Shown piece by piece: positions 1 through 5,480 of a stretch of 5,480 nucleotides of DNA. The notes beneath the pieces were generated by a model. The model made no database searches. It was not told the origin of the DNA and saw nothing but the letters and a program-made list of their open reading frames with translations. Source of the DNA: Actinomycetota bacterium (GTDB taxonomy: Bacteria > Actinomycetota > Thermoleophilia > Gaiellales > Gaiellaceae); contig VGCB01000223.1 of the NCBI GenBank assembly GCA_016870235.1, positions 1 to 5,480 of the forward strand. Reading direction: 5' to 3'. The first letter of the stretch is position 1. Every line of letters starts with the position of its first letter. The translations under genes and the position numbers were made by a program.

Positions 1-162
1 GCGGCCACGAACGTTCATGTTCTGGTGTTCGGCCGCGCGCGCCCCCAAAGGGATCACTCGAACGGGTGACGTGCGCGCCGGATCGTGCGCTACGTGCGCG
101 GGTATCGGCGTCCGGCTCTCGGATGCCCGCCCTCGTCGGGGCGCGGCCGCTGCGCTACTGTC

Positions 163-1002
163 GTGATGTGACATGCTCTGACTGTCGCGTTCGCACTCGC
201 CTGTTGCACCGCTCCGCTGGTGGCGCAGGCGGGCGAGGGGGCAACGCCCGACTACCTCAGGTTCGGCACGCGCGTGAACGACACGTAGGGAGTCCTCCGC
301 TCGTGGGTCGCCGATCCCTCCGACCGGCGCGGCCTCGAGCGGACGACCATCGCCGAGCTCCTTCGCCGGCTCACCCCGCCCGACGCGATCGTCGCCTCCG
401 GCGACCTCGACCGGCGCGCCCGGTTCTACGCGTAGGCGAAGACCTGCGCGGGCTCGTGCTTCGGCCTCGCCGTCGTCCGCGAGGGCGGCCGGGCCGTCCT
501 CGTGCGCATCGGCCTCGACACGTGGACGGGGCGTCGGTTCGGATGCGTCGGCTTCCGCCCGGTCTTCGACGAGCGCACCGGACAGACGCTCCAGCCGTGG
601 CTGATCCCTGGCTGGAAGCCGAGGATCGAGGACGCGGGCGCGTACCCGAAGATGCGGATCGGCCTGACCGGGAAGACGGAGGAAGGCTGCGCGACCGGCG
701 TGGCACCGGCCTGGGCGCGGCCGAAGCCGCCCGCGGGCGCGACGGCAGGCGCCCAGCCGCTCGAGATCGCGATCGAGCGGGCCGGCGAGCTCGTCGCCGT
801 CCGCGTGCGCTCGACCGACCCCGCAACGCGCGAGTCGCTCACCGTCCAGGCGTCGATCGAGGGGCAGTGGCTGTCGCGGGGGACGATCTCGCTCTCCGGT
901 GCGGGCGCGACGAGCGAGGTGCGCTTCGGGCCGGTCACGGCAGGCACGCAGATCAGGGTCGTCCGGCTCGACGGGACCGTCGCCGCCTCGGCGACACCGT
1001 AG
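163..1002 (+). pseudogene. Broken gene for a small secreted protein of unknown function (three in-frame stops)
   Basis: One frame carries protein-like sequence with G/C third positions across its whole length, but it is cut by TGA at 169-171 and TAG at 286-288 and 433-435. It ends at TAG 1000-1002 followed by a second TAG. Read through, it gives about 279 residues from GTG 163 (or ATG 166). The N-terminus is a good Sec signal peptide: a short start, a hydrophobic run (LTVAFALACCTAPLV) and an AQA cleavage motif at residues 21-23. The mature part has cysteines at about 95, 99, 128 and 176, enough for two disulfides, then a proline/alanine linker and a beta-rich C-terminal stretch resembling an immunoglobulin-like sandwich. 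I recognise no family. Each stop is one C-to-T change from a sense codon (CGA, CAG, CAG), so recent decay is the simplest reading. Sequencing error or stop-codon readthrough are alternatives. No clear ribosome binding site precedes 163. Confidence 0.62.
502..1002 (+). CDS. Surviving open 3' part of the broken secreted-protein gene
   Basis: After the last internal stop (433-435) the first possible start is GTG 502, giving 166 codons to the tandem TAG TAG. A gene caller would probably report this piece as a hypothetical protein. It lacks the signal peptide and two of the four cysteines of the restored protein. The only purine-rich stretch upstream (GAGGG at 481-485) is about 16 nt away, too far for a normal ribosome binding site. 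It begins inside well-conserved-looking coding sequence (residues before 502 continue the same style), so I regard it as a remnant and not an independent gene. Its last 80 or so residues alternate hydrophobic and polar residues in a beta-sandwich pattern. Confidence 0.35.
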   Translation: MRIGLDTWTGRRFGCVGFRPVFDERTGQTLQPWLIPGWKPRIEDAGAYPKMRIGLTGKTEEGCATGVAPAWARPKPPAGATAGAQPLEIAIERAGELVAVRVRSTDPATRESLTVQASIEGQWLSRGTISLSGAGATSEVRFGPVTAGTQIRVVRLDGTVAASATP

Positions 1003-1142
1003 TAGCGTCCTCACCACGTACCGGTCAAGCAGGGAACGAGTACAGCCTCTCCCAACGTTGCGTGGGAAACCGGGCGAGAGACGCTGCGACCCCTTCGGGA
1101 TCACGCCCGTCCCGCGTGCTCGCGGCATCCTGGCGTGCAGGG

Positions 1143-1172
1143 TGTTCAGCAAGCATGCGTGCAGCAAGCATG
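1143..1172 (+). repeat. Two tandem 15-nt units sharing CAGCAAGCATG
   Basis: The 11-mer CAGCAAGCATG occurs at 1147-1157 and again at 1162-1172, a period of 15 nt. With the four preceding bases the two units are 1143-1157 and 1158-1172, differing only within those first four bases. Each copy ends in an ATG, and both ATGs are in the same frame, that of the small upstream reading frame ending at 1217. CATGC at 1154-1158 and GCATG at 1168-1172 also form a short inverted repeat. It could be a regulator site, a slippage duplication or a duplicated initiation site; the sequence does not decide which. Confidence 0.6.
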
Positions 1173-1217
1173 GTCGTGCGGCGTCTCGCAACGACGATTT
1201 CCCTGGGGATGTTGTGA
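1155..1217 (+). CDS. Possible leader peptide (20 codons) overlapping the FAD gene start
   Basis: ATG 1155 opens a 20-codon frame ending in TGA 1215-1217; ATG 1170 is an in-frame alternative giving 15 residues. The peptide begins MRAASM, carries an RR pair and ends in the hydrophobic ISLGML. AGGGTG at 1139-1144 lies about 10 nt before ATG 1155 and could serve as a ribosome binding site. The stop overlaps the presumed GTG start of the oxidoreductase in the sequence GTGA, the same junction type used between that gene and hyuA. The frame runs through a long hairpin that would occlude the downstream start, which fits a translated leader that opens it. Against this, codon bias here is weak, and the frame is also open far upstream simply because the DNA is GC-rich. 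Treat as a hypothesis. Confidence 0.3.
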   Translation: MRAASMVVRRLATTISLGML

Positions 1218-1229
1218 GACGCCGCACGA
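1174..1229 (+). promoter_or_regulatory. Long hairpin enclosing the start codon of the FAD oxidoreductase gene
   Basis: TCGTGCGGCGTCTC (1174-1187) is the exact reverse complement of GAGACGCCGCACGA (1216-1229), a perfect 14-bp inverted repeat. Pairing continues inward: 1188 with 1215 (G.U), 1189-1192 with 1214-1211 (all Watson-Crick) and 1193 with 1210 (G.U). That makes 20 contiguous paired positions around a 16-nt loop. In RNA the GTG at 1214-1216 is fully inside the stem. The likely Shine-Dalgarno GGGG (1205-1208) sits in the loop, where TCC (1200-1202) can pair with GGA (1207-1209). No T-run follows, so it is not an ordinary intrinsic terminator. The simplest role is control of translation initiation, or an operator if read as DNA. 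Confidence 0.72.
1204..1209 (+). promoter_or_regulatory. Probable ribosome binding site of the FAD oxidoreductase gene
   Basis: TGGGGA lies four bases before GTG 1214, with its GGGG core five bases away, an acceptable Shine-Dalgarno distance. It supports choosing 1214 over the other in-frame candidates, GTG 1142 (no room for a site) and GTG 1241 (no purine-rich sequence before it). It lies in the apical loop of the 1174-1229 hairpin and faces a complementary CCC at 1201-1203. Confidence 0.5.
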
Positions 1230-2362
1230 GCGCGCCCGACGTGGCGATCGTCGGCGGCGGCATCTCCGGAATGGCGCTCGCCTGGCAGCTCGTGGAGCGT
1301 CGGCAGACGGTCGCGATCGTCGACCGCGCGGGGCTCGGTGCCGGAGCGACCGCGATCCAGCCCGGGGGCGTCCGCCGCCAGTGGAGAAACCGGGCGAACT
1401 GCCTGCTTGCGGCCGAGTCGATCGGCTTCTACCGCGAGCTCGGCACTCGCCTCGGGGTCACGGTCGACGCCGGCTTCCAGGCCTGCGGCTATCTGTTCGT
1501 CGCGCACACGGAGGAGGCGCTCGCGAGCCTCGCGGTCGGCGTCGCCGTCCAGAACGAGCTCGGCGTCCCCTCGCGGTTGCTGACGTCCGCGGAGGCGTCG
1601 GCCATCGTCCCCGGCCTGAACGGGAGCGCGGTCGTCGGCGCCTCGTTCTGCGCCGAGGACGGCTACTTCGACCGGCCGCAGGCCGTCGTCGGCGCGTTTG
1701 TCGAGGCTTGTAGCGCGGCCGGCGTCGCGGTCGAGCAGGCGTCCGTCGAGGCGATTGAGCCGTGCGGCGAGCGCTGGTCGCTGGCGCTCGCGGGCGGGAG
1801 CCGCCTTGAGGCAGGGCAGGTTGTCGTCGCCGCCGGCTGGGAGACGCCCGCGCTCCTCGAGCCGCTCGGAGTACGCCTGCCGATCCACCGGGAGCCCCGC
1901 TACCTCTTCTACAGCGACCCGATCGCGAAGCGGCTCCTCGAGCCGCTCGTCGTCTCGCCCGAGCGGCACCTGGCGGCGAAGCAGCTCGGCGACGGCAGCG
2001 TCCTCGCGAGCGATCTCAGCGCCGGCTCCGACCCGGCCGAGGGCGAGGACGTCTGGCGCCGCCGCCTCCGGGCCGGACTCTCCGAGCTCCTGCCGATCCT
2101 CGACTACGTCGGGCTGCCGACGATGGTCGAGGGGCTGTACGACCTCACTCCTGACGGGATGGCAATCGTCGGTGCGGTGCCCGGGCACGACGGGCTCTGG
2201 GCTCATGCGGGGCACAGCGGGCGCGGGTTCATGATGGCCCCGGCGATGGCGCGGCTGCTCGCCGACGCGATCATGGACGGCGCCGCCGACGAGCTCCTGC
2301 AGCCGCTCTCGCCTGGGCGCTTCGACGGTGCTCCCCTCGCCGCCGAGTTGCAGGTGGTGTGA
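1214..2362 (+). CDS. FAD-dependent oxidoreductase, DadA / sarcosine oxidase-like (DAO superfamily)
   Basis: This 382-residue protein is probably a cytoplasmic amine or amino-acid oxidase/dehydrogenase. The N-terminal dinucleotide-binding fold shows GGGISG at residues 14-19 after the strand VAIV, and an acidic residue (D37) ends the second strand. GAGATAIQPGGVRRQW (42-57) matches the region that follows the FAD motif in sarcosine oxidase beta and glycine oxidase relatives. The substrate-domain middle includes EDGYFDRP (148-155). The end has the family's second FAD stretch, DGMAIVGAVPGHDGLWAHAGHSGRGFMMAP (314-343). At the place where monomeric sarcosine oxidase has its FAD-linked cysteine I see GLYD, so the flavin is probably not covalently bound there. 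There is no signal peptide. Length is normal for the family. The start is GTG 1214, chosen for the ribosome binding site and for leaving about 13 residues before GGGISG; GTG 1142 and GTG 1241 are alternatives. The stop overlaps hyuA by 4 nt. Substrate unknown: sarcosine, glycine, proline and D-amino acids are all possible. Confidence 0.9.
   Translation: MRRRTSAPDVAIVGGGISGMALAWQLVERRQTVAIVDRAGLGAGATAIQPGGVRRQWRNRANCLLAAESIGFYRELGTRLGVTVDAGFQACGYLFVAHTEEALASLAVGVAVQNELGVPSRLLTSAEASAIVPGLNGSAVVGASFCAEDGYFDRPQAVVGAFVEACSAAGVAVEQASVEAIEPCGERWSLALAGGSRLEAGQVVVAAGWETPALLEPLGVRLPIHREPRYLFYSDPIAKRLLEPLVVSPERHLAAKQLGDGSVLASDLSAGSDPAEGEDVWRRRLRAGLSELLPILDYVGLPTMVEGLYDLTPDGMAIVGAVPGHDGLWAHAGHSGRGFMMAPAMARLLADAIMDGAADELLQPLSPGRFDGAPLAAELQVV
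2352..2358 (+). promoter_or_regulatory. Ribosome binding site affecting the hyuA start choice
   Basis: AGGTGGT differs from the ideal AGGAGGT by one base. It is directly adjacent to GTG 2359, which would leave no spacer, but six bases before the in-frame GTG 2365. Ribosomes may therefore begin at 2365, giving a protein two residues shorter. Otherwise the 2359 start is used through re-initiation at the GTGA overlap with the preceding gene's stop. Confidence 0.45.
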
Positions 2363-4425
2363 GCGTGGCTCGTTTCCAGGTCGGCATCGACATCGGCGGC
2401 ACCTTCACTGACGTCGTCGTGCTCGACCTCGAGCGCGGGACGACGGCGCTCGAGAAGACGCTCACCACGCCACGCGACCTGTGGGAGGGGATCGAGCGCG
2501 GCCTCGCGCAGGCCGGGGTCGACCTGAGCGACGCCGTCATCGCACACGGGACGACCGTCGGCCTCAACACGCTGCTCGAGCGGCGCGGCGCGCCGACCGG
2601 ACTGCTCACCACCGTCGGATTCCGCGACGCCTACGAGATCGGCCGCGGGGCGCGGCCCGACATGTACAACCTCTTCTTCCGCAAGCCCGTCCCGCTCGTC
2701 CCGCGCGAGCACCGGCGTGAGATTCGGGAGCGTCTCGATGCGGACGGCGCCGTCGTCGCGCCCCTCGAGGAGGAGGATGTGCTTGCCGCCGCGGAGCACT
2801 TCCGCGTCGCAGGCGTCCGCGATCTCGCGATTTGCTACCTGCACGCCTACCGCAACCCGGCTCACGAGCGGCGGACAGCGGAGATCTTGCGGGAGACCTA
2901 CCCGGAGGCGACCGTGTCGGCGTCGCACGAGCTGATGCGCGAGTGGCGCGAGTACGAGCGGACGAGCACCACGTGCGTCAACGCGTACATCCGGCCCCGC
3001 ACCGGCGCTTACCTCGAACGGGCGGCAGAGTCCCTCGCGGCGGGCGGCTACCGAGCCCCCTTCTTCATCAACCAGTCCTCGGGAGGCATCGTCTCGTCCG
3101 ACACCGCGCGTGCGCGACCCGTCGCGACCCTGCTTTCCGGGCCCGCGGGCGGCGTCGCCGCGAGCGCGCGGCTCGGCGGCCTCGCCGGCTTCGAGAACGT
3201 GATCGCGTTCGACATGGGTGGAACCAGCACCGACGTCGCCGTGATCCAGGGAGGTCGCCAGCGACTCACCGCCGACTCAAAGATCGATGGCCACCCGATC
3301 TCCATCCCCGCGTCCGACCTGCACACGATCGGCGCAGGCGGTGGCTCGCTCGCCTCGATCGACGACGTTGGCGCGCTCCGGGTTGGCCCCGAGAGCGCCG
3401 GCGCCGAGCCCGGTCCGGCCTGCTACGGGCGAGGCGGCACCCAGCCGACGGTGACCGACGCGAACCTCGTCCTCGGCCGCGTGGCGCCGAGCCGCTACGT
3501 CCCCGGCGGCCTCGAGCTCGAACTGGATCAGGCAGCGCGGGCGATCGAGCGGGAGATCGGGAATCCGCTCAGCCTCGCCCTCGAGGAGGCGGCCGCGGGC
3601 ATCGTCGACATTGTCAACCTAAAGATGGCGATGGCCGTGCGGGCCGTCACCGTCCAGCGCGGCCTCGACCCGAAGGACTTCGTGCTGTACGCGTTCGGCG
3701 GCGCGGGCCCCGTGCACGCGTGTTCGATCGCCCGCGAGCTCGGCATCCCGACCGTCGTCGTCCCGGTCGCCCCCGGGCAGTTCTCCGCCCTCGGGATCGC
3801 GACGACCGACGTCCGCCACGACGTCGTCCGCACCGCCCTCGTGCGAGCGTCCGAGCTGACGGTCGCGCGGCTCGCGGAACTCCTCGCCGAGGTCGAGGCG
3901 GAGGGGCGCGACGCGCTCGCGGCCGAGGGCGTCGCGGCCGACGCGATGGAGCTTCGACGCGCGCTCGACGTCCGCTACGCGGGGCAGGAGTACACGATCA
4001 CCGTTCCCGTCGAACCGGGGCCGATCGACGAGCAGGCGCTCAAGTCGGTGCGCGCGCGCTTCCACGAGCTCCACGAGCAAACGTACAGTCATGCCTCTCC
4101 GGCCGAGCCGATCGAGGTCGTCAACGTGCGGATCGAGGCGATCGGGCGCGTCGCGCGCGTCGACCCAGCGCCGATCGCTCAGGGCGAGGCGCAGCCACCC
4201 GCGGAGGCGCGCGTGGGGGAGGCGTCGGCGCTCTTCGCGCGCGGCGAGAGCCCGGTTGCGGCGGTCGTGTGGGATCGCGGCACGCTGCTCGCCGGCAACG
4301 TCGTCGACGGCCCCGCGATCGTCGCCGATACCGGTGCCACGACGGTGCTGCCGCCCCGGGCGCGCTGTCGGGTCGACGCGACCGGCCAGCTCGTCGTCAC
4401 GGTCGAGTGCGAGGCTGTCTCCTGA
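2359..4425 (+). CDS. hyuA: Hydantoinase/oxoprolinase subunit A (ATP-binding, HyuA family)
   Basis: This 688-residue protein is full length for HyuA, the ATP-binding subunit of ATP-dependent cyclic-amide hydrolases (hydantoin, N-methylhydantoin, 5-oxoproline, lactams) and of related ketone carboxylases. Order: N-terminal hydantoinase/oxoprolinase domain (about 8-185) with the actin-like phosphate loop DIGGTFTD (11-18) and HGTTVGLN (63-70); the central ATPase domain (about 205-495) with the second phosphate loop FDMGGTSTD (284-292), GAGGGS (325-330), the segment ending EPGPACYGRGG (350-360), TDAN (366-369) and FGGAGPVHA (446-454); then a C-terminal domain with VRYAGQEY (538-545) and FHELHEQTY (568-576). 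All nucleotide-binding motifs look intact. The enzyme is cytoplasmic, with no signal or membrane segments. It starts at GTG 2359 inside the previous gene's stop (GTGA) and its TGA shares one base with the hyuB ATG, so the three are coupled. Family assignment is secure; substrate is not readable from the motifs. Confidence 0.95.
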   Translation: MSVARFQVGIDIGGTFTDVVVLDLERGTTALEKTLTTPRDLWEGIERGLAQAGVDLSDAVIAHGTTVGLNTLLERRGAPTGLLTTVGFRDAYEIGRGARPDMYNLFFRKPVPLVPREHRREIRERLDADGAVVAPLEEEDVLAAAEHFRVAGVRDLAICYLHAYRNPAHERRTAEILRETYPEATVSASHELMREWREYERTSTTCVNAYIRPRTGAYLERAAESLAAGGYRAPFFINQSSGGIVSSDTARARPVATLLSGPAGGVAASARLGGLAGFENVIAFDMGGTSTDVAVIQGGRQRLTADSKIDGHPISIPASDLHTIGAGGGSLASIDDVGALRVGPESAGAEPGPACYGRGGTQPTVTDANLVLGRVAPSRYVPGGLELELDQAARAIEREIGNPLSLALEEAAAGIVDIVNLKMAMAVRAVTVQRGLDPKDFVLYAFGGAGPVHACSIARELGIPTVVVPVAPGQFSALGIATTDVRHDVVRTALVRASELTVARLAELLAEVEAEGRDALAAEGVAADAMELRRALDVRYAGQEYTITVPVEPGPIDEQALKSVRARFHELHEQTYSHASPAEPIEVVNVRIEAIGRVARVDPAPIAQGEAQPPAEARVGEASALFARGESPVAAVVWDRGTLLAGNVVDGPAIVADTGATTVLPPRARCRVDATGQLVVTVECEAVS

Positions 4426-5480
4426 TGGCCGTCGACCCGATCGTGCTCGAGGTGATCCGCCACGCGCTCATCGCGACCGCGGACGAGATGAAGCTCAACC
4501 TCGCGCGCACCGCGCACAACCCGATCATCTACGAGGTGCTCGACTTCAGCGTCGGCGTCTTCGACGCAGAGCGACGGATGATCGCGCAGGCCGACGGGCT
4601 CCCGATCTTCCTCGGCAGCCTCGGCGTCGCCGTGCGCCAGGTTGTCGAGGACATCGGCGCCGAGAGGATGCGGCCGGGCGACCTGTACCTCTTCAACGAC
4701 CCGTACGTGCAGGGAAATCACCTCAACGACCTGACGACGGTGGAGCCGGTCTTCACAGGCGATCGGATCTGCGGCTACGTCTCGACGCGCGCGCACTGGC
4801 TCGACATCGGCGGCAAGGATCCCGGTGGCTCGATCGACTGCACGGACATCGTGCAGGAGGGCCTGTGGCTGCGCTCGATCCCGCTCTACCGGGCTGGCGA
4901 GCTCGACGACGCGATCTGGCGGATCATCGAGTACAACGTCCGCTACACCGAGAACATGCTCGGCGACCTGCGCGCGCAGGTGGCGGCGTCGCGCACCGGC
5001 GCGCTGCGGTTCCGGGAGGTCGTCGAGCGTCACGGGGCTGCGACCGTGGACGACGCGATCGCCACGATGCTCGCGCAGGGCGAGGCGCGGGCGCGGGCGG
5101 CGGTCGCGGAGATGCCCGACGGCACGTACGAGGCGGAGACGTGGGTCGACACCGACTGCGTCGGCAGTGGTCCGCTCCCCGTGCGCGTCCGGTTGACGAT
5201 CGAGGACAGCGAGGTCGTCGCCGATCTCACCGGTTGCGGCGCTCAGGTGGCGGGCCCCGTCAACTGCGGGCTCGCGGCCGCCGTCGCCGCCTGCCGTATC
5301 GCGCTGAAGGCGTTCACCTCGCCCGATACGCCGGCGACCGAGGGCGACTTCGCGCCGCTCACCGTCGTGGCGCCGCCCGGGAGCCGCTACAACGCCGTCT
5401 ACCCAGCACCCACCTTCCTGTACGCGAAGGGCCTGACCGACGCGACCGTGCGCGCGCTCACCCTCGCCTGCCCGGAACGC
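4425..5480 (+). CDS. hyuB: Hydantoinase/oxoprolinase subunit B (HyuB family), 3' end beyond the window
   Basis: ATG 4425 opens a frame with no stop to the window edge, giving the first 352 residues of a protein usually 500-600 long. HyuB is the partner of HyuA. In the family it holds the site where the phosphorylated intermediate is processed, and in acetone carboxylase the equivalent subunit carries the Mn site. Visible motifs: DPIVLEVIRHAL (4-15), DFSVGVFD (40-47), FNDPYVQGNHLNDLTTVEPVF (90-110), RAHWLDIGGKDPGGS (122-136), EYNVRYTENMLGDLRAQVAA (169-188) and GPVNCGLAAAV (277-287). H99, D102 and H124 match the likely metal ligands. Residues 95-98 read VQGN where many relatives have xGGT. Its start shares one base with the hyuA stop (TGATG), and GAGG at 4411-4414 is a weak ribosome binding site 10 nt upstream. 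Nothing suggests a break; the truncation is only the end of the window. Confidence 0.94.
   Translation, partial: MAVDPIVLEVIRHALIATADEMKLNLARTAHNPIIYEVLDFSVGVFDAERRMIAQADGLPIFLGSLGVAVRQVVEDIGAERMRPGDLYLFNDPYVQGNHLNDLTTVEPVFTGDRICGYVSTRAHWLDIGGKDPGGSIDCTDIVQEGLWLRSIPLYRAGELDDAIWRIIEYNVRYTENMLGDLRAQVAASRTGALRFREVVERHGAATVDDAIATMLAQGEARARAAVAEMPDGTYEAETWVDTDCVGSGPLPVRVRLTIEDSEVVADLTGCGAQVAGPVNCGLAAAVAACRIALKAFTSPDTPATEGDFAPLTVVAPPGSRYNAVYPAPTFLYAKGLTDATVRALTLACPER

Larger units (their letters stand above)
1003..1213 (+). other. Structured leader / intergenic region before the FAD-hyuA-hyuB operon
   Basis: No frame here shows the strong G/C third-position bias of the flanking genes. The stretch can pair locally in several ways: CTCTC (1047-1051) with GAGAG (1076-1080), CGGGCG (1071-1076) with CGCCCG (1104-1109) around a small CCC-TTC-GGG hairpin, and CCGCG (1112-1116) with CGCGG (1121-1125) around a TGCT loop. 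The first two are mutually exclusive because they share position 1076. A tandem repeat and the left arm of a long hairpin, listed separately, follow. The operon promoter must lie here or further upstream, but I see no convincing -35/-10 pair. There is no hairpin plus T-run that would terminate the upstream gene. Confidence 0.5.

Noticed and set aside
1..36. Imperfect inverted repeat (GCGGCC at 1-6 with GGCCGC at 31-36, plus GAAC/GTTC) that might be a terminator of a preceding gene
   Set aside because: The stem is bulged, no T-run follows, and it touches the window edge, so neither its full extent nor an upstream gene can be seen.
156..161. TACTGT as a -10 box for a leaderless start at 163-166
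   Set aside because: The spacing would be right for a leaderless transcript, but there is no matching -35 element and the gene is broken at its third codon.
17..166. 49-codon open frame from ATG 17 to TGA 164-166
   Set aside because: There is no ribosome binding site and no coherent codon bias. The residues look like random GC-rich translation, rich in arginine and alanine.
1033..1059. ECF-sigma-like promoter, GGAAC at 1033-1037 and CGTT at 1056-1059
   Set aside because: The 18-nt spacer is longer than usual for this pair of elements and both words are short. Placement before the structured leader is attractive, but the evidence is too thin to list it as a promoter.
1040..1140. Glycine-riboswitch-like words on the minus strand (CCCGAAGGGG, then TCTCTC, then GCAAC before GGGAGAG)
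   Set aside because: The GGAGAG element expected before CCGAAGG is missing, the GCAA after it is not intact, and the strand faces away from the operon with no gene to control. The matches are probably chance in GC-rich DNA, though a covariance-model search would settle it.
66..1217. Long open frame on the + strand covering the broken gene and the leader
   Set aside because: The product is almost all arginine, alanine, glycine and proline, typical of an out-of-phase frame in GC-rich coding DNA. Only its last 20 codons are considered, as a possible leader peptide.
1025..2215. 396-codon minus-strand open frame opposite the FAD gene, and similar minus-strand frames elsewhere
   Set aside because: They are antisense shadows of strongly biased + strand genes. 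They show no recognisable domains, while the + strand frames carry complete family motifs.

Overview
This is a very GC-rich stretch in which nearly every third codon position is G or C and GTG starts are common. It looks like chromosomal DNA of a high-GC bacterium. Actinomycetota is my best guess, possibly one of its deep soil lineages, but no phylogenetic marker is present and the taxon is inferred only from composition. All supportable genes are on the + strand.

Layout. Positions 1-162 hold no convincing gene. Positions 163-1002 hold a broken gene for a small secreted protein: one continuous frame with signal peptide, body and beta-rich tail, interrupted by TGA at 169-171 and TAG at 286-288 and 433-435, ending in a TAG TAG pair. 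Positions 1003-1213 are an intergenic leader rich in secondary structure and repeats. Three tightly coupled genes follow: a FAD-dependent amine/amino-acid oxidoreductase of the DadA/sarcosine oxidase type (1214-2362), a hydantoinase/oxoprolinase A subunit (HyuA, 2359-4425) and the matching B subunit (HyuB, from 4425), which runs off the window end. The junctions are a 4-nt GTGA overlap and a 1-nt TGATG overlap, so the three are almost certainly one translationally coupled operon.

Function. HyuA and HyuB families form the two-subunit ATP-dependent enzymes that open cyclic amides (hydantoins, N-methylhydantoin, 5-oxoproline, lactams) or carboxylate ketones. The oxidoreductase would oxidise an amine or amino acid, possibly one released from the HyuAB product. 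One pathway that fits both is N-methylhydantoin to N-carbamoylsarcosine to sarcosine to glycine, but substrate identity is inferred from family and context only.

The most unusual signal is a long hairpin at 1174-1229. It has a perfect 14-bp outer stem that continues inward to 20 paired positions (18 Watson-Crick, two G.U), and it buries the oxidoreductase's presumed GTG start codon. A 20-codon upstream reading frame (1155-1217) runs through this hairpin and ends in a GTGA overlap with that start. This is the architecture of a translation-coupled leader control element, though the sequence alone does not prove it works this way.
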